NCBI GenBank assembly: GCA_964514215.1
Contig: CAZEPW010000052.1
Coordinates: 1 to 26,105 of the forward strand
Direction of reading: 5' to 3'
Origin: CAYQUC01 sp964514215
GTDB taxonomy: Bacteria > Pseudomonadota > Gammaproteobacteria > UBA6429 > Thiohalophilaceae
Length of the DNA: 26,105 bases
A program made the position numbers and the translations under genes. Shown piece after piece: positions 15,382 to 23,291 of the stretch (its first letter is position 1; each line of letters begins with the position of its first letter). The notes under the pieces are model-generated. The model had not been told where the DNA came from. It made no database searches and saw only the letters and a list, made by a program, of their open reading frames with translations.

Positions 15382-16557
15382 CTATATTTCCGATGAACTA
15401 AGTTGCACAGTTTCTTTACTTTGTTGCGTTACAGTAAAACGTTGTTTTGGTTTGTGCTTACCCATTCTGGTACGCATGTGGTGAAATAGTTTTTGGATAT
15501 CTTGGCACCATGCTGATGGATTGTTGAAACCATTGGTTTTACTGTAACGATGTGGAAAATGTCCACCACCACAAATTGCCATTTCCGGGCATGTATGGCA
15601 CTTTTCAGCTAACGGAATAACTTGGCTCATGGTTTTATACAAAAGCGAATTACTTTCTTTGATAGCATCAAAATTATCACTTTGTACATTTAACCCTGTT
15701 TCCACCAAGCCTTGGTTACATGCGCGTAATGCGTCCATACCTTCAATTGCGCCATTGGTATTCACGATTAAATAGTTCAACAATGGGTTGCCAAAGGCAT
15801 CGGAACTCGGTGTTGCTCCGATAAAACTACGCAGTAAATTATAAAAAATTCTAACGTTTACAGTGGGATTGTCTTCTAACAGCCATGCGTCAAATGCTTC
15901 AATAAGAAAATCTGCAATTGCAGTTTTACCATAGTGATCATACAGTTTCGGTTTGCTATCAATACTGACATCCGGAAATAAAAAATCTAATTGGCTAATT
16001 TCCAAATTTCGAAAGTGTTGATAACTTGTTAATCCCGATGCGGATGGATTAACAACACAAATAATTCTTGGGCTGATACCTGCTTGCTGTAGTACGCGTA
16101 TACCATTTACCGTTTTTTGATGAGAGCCTTTTCCTTGGTGGTCAACCCGAAATACATCATTGATTTGAGCCGTGCCATCAAGACTAACGCTGACATTAAT
16201 ATTAAACTCAATAAATAATTTTGCCCATTGTAGTGTTAGCAATAGGCCATTGGTTTGAATTGAGATTAACATAAGGCGTTCACCCAAAATTTGTTGTGCG
16301 GTTTGGGCAAACCAACGAAAGCGTTTTATGCCAACAAGAGTGGGCTCACCACCATGCATAATTAAAGCAAATTTGTGTTTGGTGCCTTGATCAATACTGT
16401 ATTTAAGCATGGTTTGCATGGTGCTACGATAGACAGTTTCACTCATTATTTTAGGTTGTTGCGCATAACTTTGATCGGCATGGTGATACATATAACAATA
16501 ACTGCAATTTAGATTGCAACGCGAAGCAATTTTAATCACTACAGCGTTAATATTCAT
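15382..16557 (-). CDS. Radical SAM/SPASM peptide maturase
   Basis: The protein has 391 residues from the ATG at 16557. That ATG overlaps the TGA of the upstream gene (ATGA) and has GAGG at 8 bases, so an in-frame upstream ATG at 16596 is rejected. The radical SAM cluster motif C-N-L-N-C-S-Y-C (Cys 14, 18, 21) is followed by H-G-G-E-P-T (68-73). The C-terminal SPASM domain has Cys near 280, 320, 323, 329 and 351 (R-A-C-N-Q-G, C-H-T-C-P-E-M-A-I-C-G-G-G, A-W-C), which would bind two auxiliary 4Fe-4S clusters. Its N-terminal style (S-Y-C-Y-M-Y-x-x-A-D-Q-S) resembles FxsB/GrrM-type maturases. Several of these form three-residue cyclophanes between an aromatic ring and the beta-carbon two residues on. 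The likely substrate is the Y-I-R of the precursors. Confidence 0.88.
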   Translation of the reverse strand: MNINAVVIKIASRCNLNCSYCYMYHHADQSYAQQPKIMSETVYRSTMQTMLKYSIDQGTKHKFALIMHGGEPTLVGIKRFRWFAQTAQQILGERLMLISIQTNGLLLTLQWAKLFIEFNINVSVSLDGTAQINDVFRVDHQGKGSHQKTVNGIRVLQQAGISPRIICVVNPSASGLTSYQHFRNLEISQLDFLFPDVSIDSKPKLYDHYGKTAIADFLIEAFDAWLLEDNPTVNVRIFYNLLRSFIGATPSSDAFGNPLLNYLIVNTNGAIEGMDALRACNQGLVETGLNVQSDNFDAIKESNSLLYKTMSQVIPLAEKCHTCPEMAICGGGHFPHRYSKTNGFNNPSAWCQDIQKLFHHMRTRMGKHKPKQRFTVTQQSKETVQLSSSEI

Positions 16558-17714
16558 TTGAGTTCCTCGTGTATTTGAATGGCTAATGTTTGCCACAGTT
16601 GTTGCCCGAGTTGCGTTAAACTTTTAGAATGGCGCAAGGGTTGTTCGAGTAGTTCTAGTTCAGACATCACTTTTTTCTCTTCAGTTTCTAACCAGCGTTG
16701 ATCTGCCGCTGGCAAATAGTTTTTGCAGAGTCGAAAGAATAAAACAACATTAGCAAAGGCATGGTAGGCCAATAAAATTTTTGTTAATGGTCGTTTTTTT
16801 TTGACGACCGGCGAGTAATATAAGGTTTTGTCGCTGCCATCATCATACGGTGATAACATTCCTGCCATAAAAAAATGCTGGTGACTGGCTTCATGCACTA
16901 ACATTTCTGCAAGCTGGTGGGGTTTAATTCGCCAAGACATTAATACTTCACCACGTCGATGCCAGTGACTGGCACTGATTTGGTAACCCTTAGGGGCATC
17001 AAGTGGCACAATGGTGTTGAGTAGTTGTTGTGACCAATGTGCATACTGAGGTGCTGATTCTGTTAAAAGCGCATAAGCATCTTGCCATAATTTTTTATTC
17101 CAGCCATTACTTGCTATTGGATAGGGAAGTTTTTTAAAACGAGAATCAGGACTGGAATTAGTTCGGGTATCAAAAATAATATCGTGTTTAAACGTCACCG
17201 TATCGAGAATTGAAGTGGACTCCGGTTGATATCGATTATTATTACACTGAAATTGTTGGCTTTGAGTTGTATTGGATAAGGCGTTTATACGGGATTCACT
17301 CGGCATACAGAATTGTTTAAATCGATGGTGGTGCTTGTTTGTTTGTAATTGCCATTGTTGGTTTGCGGTAGCGGATTCATGTATTGCAAAGCTTGCTGCA
17401 ATGAGGTGTGTATCTTGTATTTTGTTATTGTTTTTTAAATCACATTCCAGTTGTGAAAAAGCAGGGTGCCATAATGATTGCAATGTCTGGTTTTGTTTTA
17501 TCCAGTTTTTTGTTAATGGTGTAAACCATTGCTGTTCGGGTAATAATTTTGTGTTTACCTTGGATAAAATAGCGTCGACATGCGTTTTGGTTATCGTTGT
17601 TGCAATTTCACAGTCAAGCGGGCTAGCAGGGCTTGCAAACATATCATATATTTGATTATCCATATTGGCAAGAGGAGTGACAACTGACACTGGTGTGCCA
17701 GTTGCCAGACGCAT
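16554..17714 (-). CDS. HExxH-type putative peptide-modifying (beta-hydroxylase-like) protein
   Basis: The protein has 386 residues from the ATG at 17714, two bases after the precursor stop. No ribosome site is visible, so it depends on coupling, and a start at 17663 cannot be excluded. The C-terminal half carries the family signature: L-V-H-E-A-S-H-Q-H-F-F (H-E-A-S-H at 274-278), then L-Y-Y-S-P-V-V and R-P-L (298-310) and A-Y-H-A-F-A-N-V (316-323). This matches the HExxH peptide-modification family found next to or fused with radical SAM maturases in RiPP clusters. Members of that family act as 2-oxoglutarate-dependent beta-hydroxylases rather than as proteases. Residues 1-190 show no known motif and are Gln/Asn-rich, perhaps for leader recognition. 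Substrate choice is inferred. Confidence 0.8.
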   Translation of the reverse strand: MRLATGTPVSVVTPLANMDNQIYDMFASPASPLDCEIATTITKTHVDAILSKVNTKLLPEQQWFTPLTKNWIKQNQTLQSLWHPAFSQLECDLKNNNKIQDTHLIAASFAIHESATANQQWQLQTNKHHHRFKQFCMPSESRINALSNTTQSQQFQCNNNRYQPESTSILDTVTFKHDIIFDTRTNSSPDSRFKKLPYPIASNGWNKKLWQDAYALLTESAPQYAHWSQQLLNTIVPLDAPKGYQISASHWHRRGEVLMSWRIKPHQLAEMLVHEASHQHFFMAGMLSPYDDGSDKTLYYSPVVKKKRPLTKILLAYHAFANVVLFFRLCKNYLPAADQRWLETEEKKVMSELELLEQPLRHSKSLTQLGQQLWQTLAIQIHEELK

Positions 17715-17716
17715 TG

Positions 17717-17869
17717 CTAAAAGCGGATATAGAGTAGCGCATCATTATTGGAATTTAACTGTTCGCTGTTGTCAGCATGAGTTGCCGTTGTTTTGATATT
17801 ATTTTTAACCTCTTGGTTGATCATATCTAAGATAGCTTGTTTTTGTTCATGATTTGTTTCTGTTTGCAT
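17717..17869 (-). CDS. RiPP precursor peptide 1 (50 aa)
   Basis: The peptide has 50 residues from the ATG at 17869, preceded by GGAG at 7 bases. The leader has the motif A-I-L-D-M-I-N-Q-E-V-K-N-N (12-24), followed by a variable Thr/Asn/Ser-rich linker (25-43) and the C-terminus A-L-L-Y-I-R-F (44-50). It aligns position for position with precursor 2 at residues 13-24 and ends in the same L-L-Y-I-R-F. The six codons of that shared end all differ synonymously between the two genes, which is strong evidence that it is a real, selected product. It is 35 bases downstream of precursor 2 and 2 bases upstream of the HExxH gene. Leader cleavage site unknown. It is short and easily missed by gene finders. 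Confidence 0.85.
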   Translation of the reverse strand: MQTETNHEQKQAILDMINQEVKNNIKTTATHADNSEQLNSNNDALLYIRF

Positions 17870-17904
17870 CGTAGGGCTCCAATTTGTATTGTTAGAATAT
17901 GTTG

Positions 17905-18051
17905 TTAGAAACGAATGTACAAAAGTAATTCAGGTGTTAACTTTTTGAGATCTTCATCAGTTTCAATGTTATCCTCAAAATTTGATTTCACTTCTTGGTA
18001 TATCATTTCTAATATACGTTCTTTGTGTTCGCTACTAAGTGAATTCGCCAT
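17905..18051 (-). CDS. RiPP precursor peptide 2 (48 aa)
   Basis: The peptide has 48 residues from the ATG at 18051, with AAAGGAG at 7-8 bases upstream; a 17-codon extension upstream is open but skips this strong site. The leader has R-I-L-E-M-I-Y-Q-E-V-K-S-N (12-24), a charged Asp/Glu/Lys linker (25-40) and the C-terminus E-L-L-L-Y-I-R-F (41-48). It is the first gene of the leftward operon. It shares the leader motif and L-L-Y-I-R-F with precursor 1 but differs in the linker, so the linker is probably only a spacer. The C-terminal Y-I-R-F supplies Tyr and Phe rings and one Arg, matching the radical SAM, HExxH and arginase-like enzymes downstream. Confidence 0.85.
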   Translation of the reverse strand: MANSLSSEHKERILEMIYQEVKSNFEDNIETDEDLKKLTPELLLYIRF

Positions 18052-18123
18052 AGCTTTTACTCCTTTGGATGATAAGGATTGAAAAACCAACCAGCACAAC
18101 ATGGCTTGATTGAATCAATAAAA

Positions 18124-18178
18124 ACTGTAGATGCTCTTTTTTTGATTGTCTATGGTATTTAAAAAAATTATTTTTAAA
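18124..18178 (-). promoter_or_regulatory. Candidate promoter of the RiPP operon with UP-like element
   Basis: On the minus strand, -35 TAGACA (18152-18147), a 17-base spacer and -10 TACAGT (18129-18124). An A/T tract forming an inverted repeat (TTTAAAAA/TTTTTAAA, 18158-18178) lies exactly where an UP element would sit. It predicts a leader of about 66 bases before precursor 2. The hexamers are only moderately close to consensus. Confidence 0.45.
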
Positions 18179-18522
18179 AGTCATTATTGTTAAAATTCTG
18201 AATAAAAATTTTTATTTTTGTTTAGTGTCGCTAAGTAAGTTTTAGTATTGACCAAATCTGCGTGTTAAAGATGAATGCTACTTAACTTTAAATATGTATT
18301 ATAAAAAACGAGGTGTAGAGCAATTGTTATTGCGCATTATTAGCTGAGATCAGGGAATGGGTATTTCCGTGAATATAATCGGCTTGTGTTAAAACAAATG
18401 CAAAACGACACTAAAGTTAGCTTAGTGATATACGGGTAATTTGAGATGGTACGCATCAATTTGTCGTCTATAGGCGTGTGATTATGTAACTAATACATTA
18501 CATTATTTCGAACGGTATTGCT
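18179..18522. other. Intergenic region between RiPP operon and HTH-HipA pseudogene
   Basis: No gene seen. It holds two short inverted repeats: CACTAA/TTAGTG (18409-18427) and ATGTAA/TTACAT (18484-18503). The second lies 20 bases before the ATG of the HTH-HipA pseudogene and could be its old operator. The sequence is otherwise AT-rich without clear promoters. Confidence 0.4.
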
Positions 18523-19616
18523 ATGGAGCCATTTTTAGAGCAATTGGGTTTAACATTACGACTTGAGCGTAAAAAAACGACGTCTAAATCAGGCTGATGC
18601 TGGGGAGAGATCCGGATTGTCGCGCCGTGAAATTGGTGAAATTGAAAATGGAATTTTTCGAGGAAGTGTTTTAAAAGTGCAGCGTTATGCAGTGTCACTT
18701 GGTTTTTCTTTGGCATTACAAGGAAGCTCGGGTATTGAACAGGAAAACGTTGGAGCTGAAAAATTATCTGAAATTTTAAATTGGAATGGTAGTGATGATC
18801 TTTTTGAGACGCTATTAAATAAATACCTGTTACAAACAACCATAAGCGGTGTACAACCAAAAGTTTTGGTTCCGGAGATAAATGATAGTGTTGAAAAAAG
18901 TACCTTACTGTTACCAACATTCATTATTAAAAGTGGTGATGCCGAGTTTCCTCAGCTTGCATTAAACGAATTTATTTGTATGAAATTAGCCAAAGCATGT
19001 CATATTGATACGCCTGAGTTTTGGTTGTCGGATAATCAACAATTATTTGTTATGCGACGGTTTGATATAACAAAAAATGTCGTTCAATGGAAGATATGGC
19101 TGTGTTACAAGGAAAGTCCAGTAATGATAAGTATTTATCAAGTTACGAATCGATTAGTAAAGTACTTCATTTTTTTTCATCGGAAATACAAGCAGATAAT
19201 GAAATTTTTTTAAAATGGTAGTGCATAGTTGTATGGTTGGTAATGGTGATGCTCATTTAAAAAAATTTGCGATGGTCTATGATGATGTAGACAATATGCG
19301 ATTAAGCCCTTTATATGATGTTGTGAATGCACAGGTTTATAATAAAAATGATTTTTTGGCATTGAACCTAAGCAAAGAAAAATCTTTTCCAAGCCGAAAG
19401 CGAATGATTGATTTTGGAAAAAGAATTGGTGTTCAAAAATGCGACATTATTGTTGATGAAATGGCAGAGTTAATTCGAAACGAGCTTGATGTTTTAAATG
19501 AATATATAAGTGAAATGCGTGATGGTTTTAAAGCATTAATTTTAAATAATATACATCGTTCTACAACGCGTAGTGCAATTAAAACGCATGCAATACGTCG
19601 ACATGAAAAATATTAG
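18523..19616 (+). pseudogene. Frameshifted HTH-HipA fusion (HipT-like) pseudogene
   Basis: A single original gene is now broken into frames by three 1-base changes, all in homopolymers. There is one extra A in the A-run 18571-18577, one missing A in the run 18072+1000 (19072-19077) and one missing T in the T-run 19205-19211. Restoring them joins M-E-P-F-L-E-Q-L at 18523 to an XRE HTH (L-N-Q-A-D-A-G-E-R-S-G-L-S-R-R-E-I), then a HipA kinase part. That part has S-G-V-Q-P-K, M-R-R-F-D, M-E-D-M-A-V-L-Q-G-K, G-N-G-D-A-H-L-K-K-F and S-P-L-Y-D-V. The kinase lacks the N-terminal HipA subdomain, like short HipT toxins. The usual catalytic Asn in H-L-K-N is Lys. Decay is likely; sequencing error in homopolymers is the alternative. 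Confidence 0.8.
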
Positions 19617-19817
19617 TGGCTTGTTTATAAAAAATTATCGAATTTTTGAGTAATAGGCCAAAGAGTAAGGGTACGATATCCTTGATAACTTAACTTACCG
19701 ATGGCATTGAGTGCTGCTACTTAACTGCGTATCTATAACTTGTTGCTAATGGCTAAAATCACTCCTGTGTCTGTTCCCATTTAGGCAGGCAATGCTTACC
19801 CTACACTATTTAGTTAT

Positions 19818-22112
19818 TTAAAACATTTCCATCGGATCAACATCAATACTCCAACGAATATGATTGGTTTTTTTATTTTCAAGTAGTTGCACTAGTGGCG
19901 TAAGAGATTGGTGTAGTGTTTTTCTGTCTTTTGCTAAAATAACGAGTTGCGAACGAAACTTTCCGGCGCGGCGTTCCATGGGAGCGGGGAAGGGGCCGTA
20001 GCATTCGAGTTCATTGTTGAGCTGCGATACGATTTGCTTGGCTTCAAATAAAAATTGCTGTGGTGGATTTTGTTGTGTGGCTTGGGCTCGTAGTAACGCT
20101 AAATGTGTGTACGGTGGAAATTGGGTTTCGTATCGTTCGTGTAATAATTCTTTTGAAAATTCACCGTAGTCTTTATTGATTAAGGCTTGCAATAACGTGT
20201 GTTCGGGGTGGTGGGTTTGGATGGCCACTTCGCCGGGGGTGTCGGCGCGACCGGCGCGGCCTGACACTTGTAAAATTAATTGTGCCATGCGTTCGCTGGC
20301 TCGAAAGTCGGCACTGAATAATCCTTGATCAATATCAACAATGCCGACCAAGGTGACGTTTGGGAAGTGATGGCCTTTGGCGATTATTTGAGTGCCGAGT
20401 AAAATTTGATGTTTGCCTTGATGGATGTCGTCAAAGATTTTATCGAGTGCGCCTTTGCGGCGGGTATTGTCGCGATCGATGCGGATGGTATTGTATTGCG
20501 GGAAATATTTCTCTAAGGTTTCTTCGATGCGTTGTGTGCCGTGACCAATGTTTAATAAATTATCGCTATCACAACTGGGGCAACTTGTTTCGATGGGGCG
20601 TTCTGAGCCACAGTGATGGCAGCGCAGTCGATTGGCACTGAGGTGGATGGTCATGTGCTTATCGCAACGCAGGCAATCGGCGCACCAGCCACAGTCGTGG
20701 CACATTAAGGTTGGTGAATAACCACGGCGGTTTAAAAATAAAATAACCTGTTTGCCTTGTTCTAAATGCCAGTGCATGCGTTCGATTAAATGTGATGATA
20801 AGCTTTGTTTCATCGGCAAATGCCGTACATCGATGATATTTATTTGCGGTGGAATGGCGTTGCCGGCGCGTTCAGGTAAGGTTAATAGTTTAAAACGTTG
20901 TTGTTGCACGTTATATAAACTTTCTAATGATGGTGTTGCTGAGCCTAGTATTATCGGGATATTTAAGTTTCTAGCACGCATGATGGCAACGTCTCGGGCA
21001 GAATAGCGAAAACCATCTTGTTGTTTTAATGATAAATCGTGTTCCTCGTCAATAATAATTAAGCCGGGTTGTTTCATTGGGGTGAACACTGCTGAGCGTG
21101 TGCCAATTAAAATATCGGCATGGCCATCTCGAAACGCCAGCCACGATGCGAGGCGTTGGGTATCGTTTAAACCGGAGTGCGAAGTGACGATAGTGGCGTT
21201 GAGGCGTTGTTGAAAGCGGTTAAATAGTTGTGGTGTTAGACCAATTTCTGGCACCAGTATTAACGCTTGTTGTTGCTTTGCTAAGCATGCTTGTAGCGCG
21301 TGTAAATACACCTCGGTTTTGCCACTGCCGGTGACGCCGTGTAATAAAAAGGCACTGAAGCAGTGTTGTTGTAATGCCGATAATATTTCGGTAACTGCGA
21401 GTTGCTGATGTTGGTTGAGTTGGTGTGCATCATGATCTGCTTGAGCCGTAGTGCTGCTGTTATTTTGTTTGGTAATTGTTACCGCTTGCTCCGATTCTAT
21501 TAGCCAGTGTTTTTTAATGAGACGATTAACTGTTTCACGCCAATTTCCTAACTCGGCTATTGTGGCGAAGTCTTGTTCACTGATGCCTGTAGTCGAGAAA
21601 CGTTCAAATAGTCGCATTATTTGTTTTTGTTTGGGGGCACGGTTTAAGCTTGTGGCATCGGCTTGTAGCTGTGTTTGGCCGAGCTCGCTGAGTTGCCAAA
21701 TTTTTTGAGTTGCGGCATTAGCTGCTTTGCCTTGGCGTAGTAGGGTTGGAATACTGGCTTGCATCACTTCACCGATTGGGTGCTGATAATACTGGCTTGC
21801 CCATAACAATAGTTTGATGTCTTGTGCAGCTAAAAGTGGCTCAGTATCTAGCACCGTATCAATAATACGTAGTTTATTGCTGGCAACGTCGGAGCTTTCG
21901 ATTTGTTGTATTACAATGCCGACTTGCATTTTGTTTCGAAACGGAACACTAACGCGCATACCCACTTCGATAATGTCGTAATCGTGTTCAGCATTAAAAT
22001 TAAAGCCCATACCGGATTCAGTGTGTGAATCGGATCCAGGAGCAAGATAGTCAAATGTGCGACGTAATGGTGACGCTACCGCGACTCTAAATAGCTTGTT
22101 TTTCTGACTCAT
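19818..22112 (-). CDS. priA: Primosomal replication-restart helicase PriA
   Basis: The protein has 764 residues, slightly longer than the 732 of E. coli, partly from an insert at about residues 27-47. PriA binds stalled forks and reloads the replicative helicase. The N-terminal DNA-binding domain starts R-V-A-V-A-S-P-L. The helicase part has Walker A G-V-T-G-S-G-K-T-E-V-Y (259-269), the D-E-E-H box (355-358), G-S-A-T-P-S (390-395) and L-N-R-R-G-Y-S (460-466). Zinc-binding Cys are at 471, 474, 477, 480, 483, 498, 501, 511 and 514. Helicase motifs V-VI follow (G-T-Q-I-I-A-K-G-H-H-F, Q-V-S-G-R-A-G-R). No strong ribosome site is seen before the ATG at 22112. It is divergent from a DnaA-box cluster. 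Confidence 0.97.
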   Translation of the reverse strand: MSQKNKLFRVAVASPLRRTFDYLAPGSDSHTESGMGFNFNAEHDYDIIEVGMRVSVPFRNKMQVGIVIQQIESSDVASNKLRIIDTVLDTEPLLAAQDIKLLLWASQYYQHPIGEVMQASIPTLLRQGKAANAATQKIWQLSELGQTQLQADATSLNRAPKQKQIMRLFERFSTTGISEQDFATIAELGNWRETVNRLIKKHWLIESEQAVTITKQNNSSTTAQADHDAHQLNQHQQLAVTEILSALQQHCFSAFLLHGVTGSGKTEVYLHALQACLAKQQQALILVPEIGLTPQLFNRFQQRLNATIVTSHSGLNDTQRLASWLAFRDGHADILIGTRSAVFTPMKQPGLIIIDEEHDLSLKQQDGFRYSARDVAIMRARNLNIPIILGSATPSLESLYNVQQQRFKLLTLPERAGNAIPPQINIIDVRHLPMKQSLSSHLIERMHWHLEQGKQVILFLNRRGYSPTLMCHDCGWCADCLRCDKHMTIHLSANRLRCHHCGSERPIETSCPSCDSDNLLNIGHGTQRIEETLEKYFPQYNTIRIDRDNTRRKGALDKIFDDIHQGKHQILLGTQIIAKGHHFPNVTLVGIVDIDQGLFSADFRASERMAQLILQVSGRAGRADTPGEVAIQTHHPEHTLLQALINKDYGEFSKELLHERYETQFPPYTHLALLRAQATQQNPPQQFLFEAKQIVSQLNNELECYGPFPAPMERRAGKFRSQLVILAKDRKTLHQSLTPLVQLLENKKTNHIRWSIDVDPMEMF

Positions 22113-22598
22113 AATGAATTCATTTGAAGGCGTTTAGCCAAGTGCAATGCCATAAGTTTTTTGTATATTAAGTGTCAATTAACATAAAATAAATGTGTTT
22201 ATTATTTACCAACGATATCAAAGGTTATCCACAGATTTTGTGGATAACTTTGTGGATACTATGTGTTAAACAGACTCTAGGCCGCATGGTTGTTACAGTT
22301 TTATTAAATTGTACAAAAAGTGGTCTGTCGTTTAATTCTTTATTTTTCAATATGTTATGTTATTTTTGTAAGCGCAAATGTTGTTTATGTGCAATTTTAC
22401 TTAATTTAAAATGTGCATCTGTTAGTTATATTTAACTGTGAATAAAATTACAGAAAAGTGCATTTTTAATCTTGCGCAATTTGTTATTCCTATGTTAGGT
22501 GTTAAATTCGATGTAAAGATTGTACGTTTTTCGTCCATTATTAGCTGCTCCTTATACATTTTCTTTATAAAATAGCTAAAAAAGACCAAAATAAATTG
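22113..22598. other. Long AT-rich intergenic region upstream of priA
   Basis: This 486-base region has no convincing gene; an open 80-codon frame within it is Cys/Leu-rich and has no ribosome site. It contains the DnaA-box cluster at 22225-22259, followed by about 300 bases of AT-rich DNA. It lies between the 5' end of priA and the 3' end of the FMN-binding protein gene, which are both read leftward. Confidence 0.5.
22224..22259. promoter_or_regulatory. Cluster of three DnaA boxes
   Basis: Perfect TTATCCACA on the plus strand (22225-22233), perfect TTATCCACA on the minus strand (22239-22247) and GTATCCACA, one mismatch, on the minus strand (22251-22259), with gaps of 5 and 3 bases. The first two form a perfect 10-bp inverted repeat. 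It lies about 110 bases upstream of the priA start. DnaA could regulate priA here, or the site could titrate DnaA or belong to an origin. Confidence 0.7.
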
Positions 22599-23156
22599 TT
22601 ATTGACTTGAATTTATCGGAATGCTGTATCCATCAATACTCACTGCGTTTTTATTTTGACGGTATTCTGCCATTTCTGATTCACTACGTTTCGCGGACCA
22701 TTCGGATAATATTTCACGTTGCGCAACAAAATCCATCAGTGGCACGCCAAAGCCACAGGAAGTTTGTACTCGTTTTATCTTTAAACGAAACAATTGTCTG
22801 ACACCGGCTATGGATTCTGGAAATTCTGCGCGTAACGTTGCCCATTCAGGGTGGCCAGGTAAAATTGCTTGGGCACTACCGTATAATCTTAAAATTTTAG
22901 GTTTGCCAGTGAAGGCGCAAAACATCACTGTTAATCGGGTATTCTCCGTGAGGTGGGCGGCAGTTTCATTTCCGCTGCCAGTTAAGTCTAATAGTAAAAC
23001 TTGGTTTGGATCGAGGATACGTAAACTGTGTACGCCGCGTGGTGAGACATTAACATGGCCGGTGTCGCTTAATGGTGCCGATGCTAAAAAATACATAGCT
23101 TGTTGTGCTATCCAGTTAGCCAAATCAGGGGTTATTTCGGGGTGTACTTTTGCCAT
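22599..23156 (-). CDS. Pyridoxamine 5'-phosphate oxidase-like FMN-binding protein
   Basis: The protein has 185 residues. The split beta-barrel pattern of the PNPOx-like family is clear: F-L-A-S-A-P-L-S-D-T-G-H-V-N-V-S-P-R-G (24-42), L-L-L-D-L-T-G-S-G-N-E-T-A-A-H-L (53-68) and K-I-L-R-L-Y-G-S-A. Members bind FMN, F420 or haem and reduce or oxidise small molecules. The S-G-N-E-T-A-x-H motif is typical of uncharacterised PNPOx-like proteins rather than of true PdxH. A TAGGAAAT ribosome site precedes the ATG at 23156. It stands alone, and its substrate is unknown. Confidence 0.85.
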   Translation of the reverse strand: MAKVHPEITPDLANWIAQQAMYFLASAPLSDTGHVNVSPRGVHSLRILDPNQVLLLDLTGSGNETAAHLTENTRLTVMFCAFTGKPKILRLYGSAQAILPGHPEWATLRAEFPESIAGVRQLFRLKIKRVQTSCGFGVPLMDFVAQREILSEWSAKRSESEMAEYRQNKNAVSIDGYSIPINSSQ

Positions 23157-23291
23157 GTTTATTTCCTACATAAGTTGCAACGGTTAGTATGCTATTGTGG
23201 TTAATTTGTTAGTATGATGCTGTGTTTTAAAACACACAAGTTAAAACCTGTAAATATTAATACCGCAATCTAGTGGGGAGCATCGTGTTAG

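Noticed and set aside
16558..16596. Upstream ATG for the radical SAM protein
   Set aside because: It lies inside the HExxH gene without a ribosome site, whereas the ATG at 16557 has GAGG and an ATGA overlap and places the Fe-S motif at the usual distance from the start.
17905..18102. Longer 65-residue form of precursor 2
   Set aside because: The extra N-terminal 17 residues lie upstream of a strong AAAGGAG site for the ATG at 18051, and precursor 1 has no matching extension.
22193..22435. 80-codon plus-strand frame upstream of priA
   Set aside because: It has no ribosome site, runs through the DnaA boxes and has Cys/Leu/Phe-rich composition with no family resemblance; an AT-rich spacer explains it.
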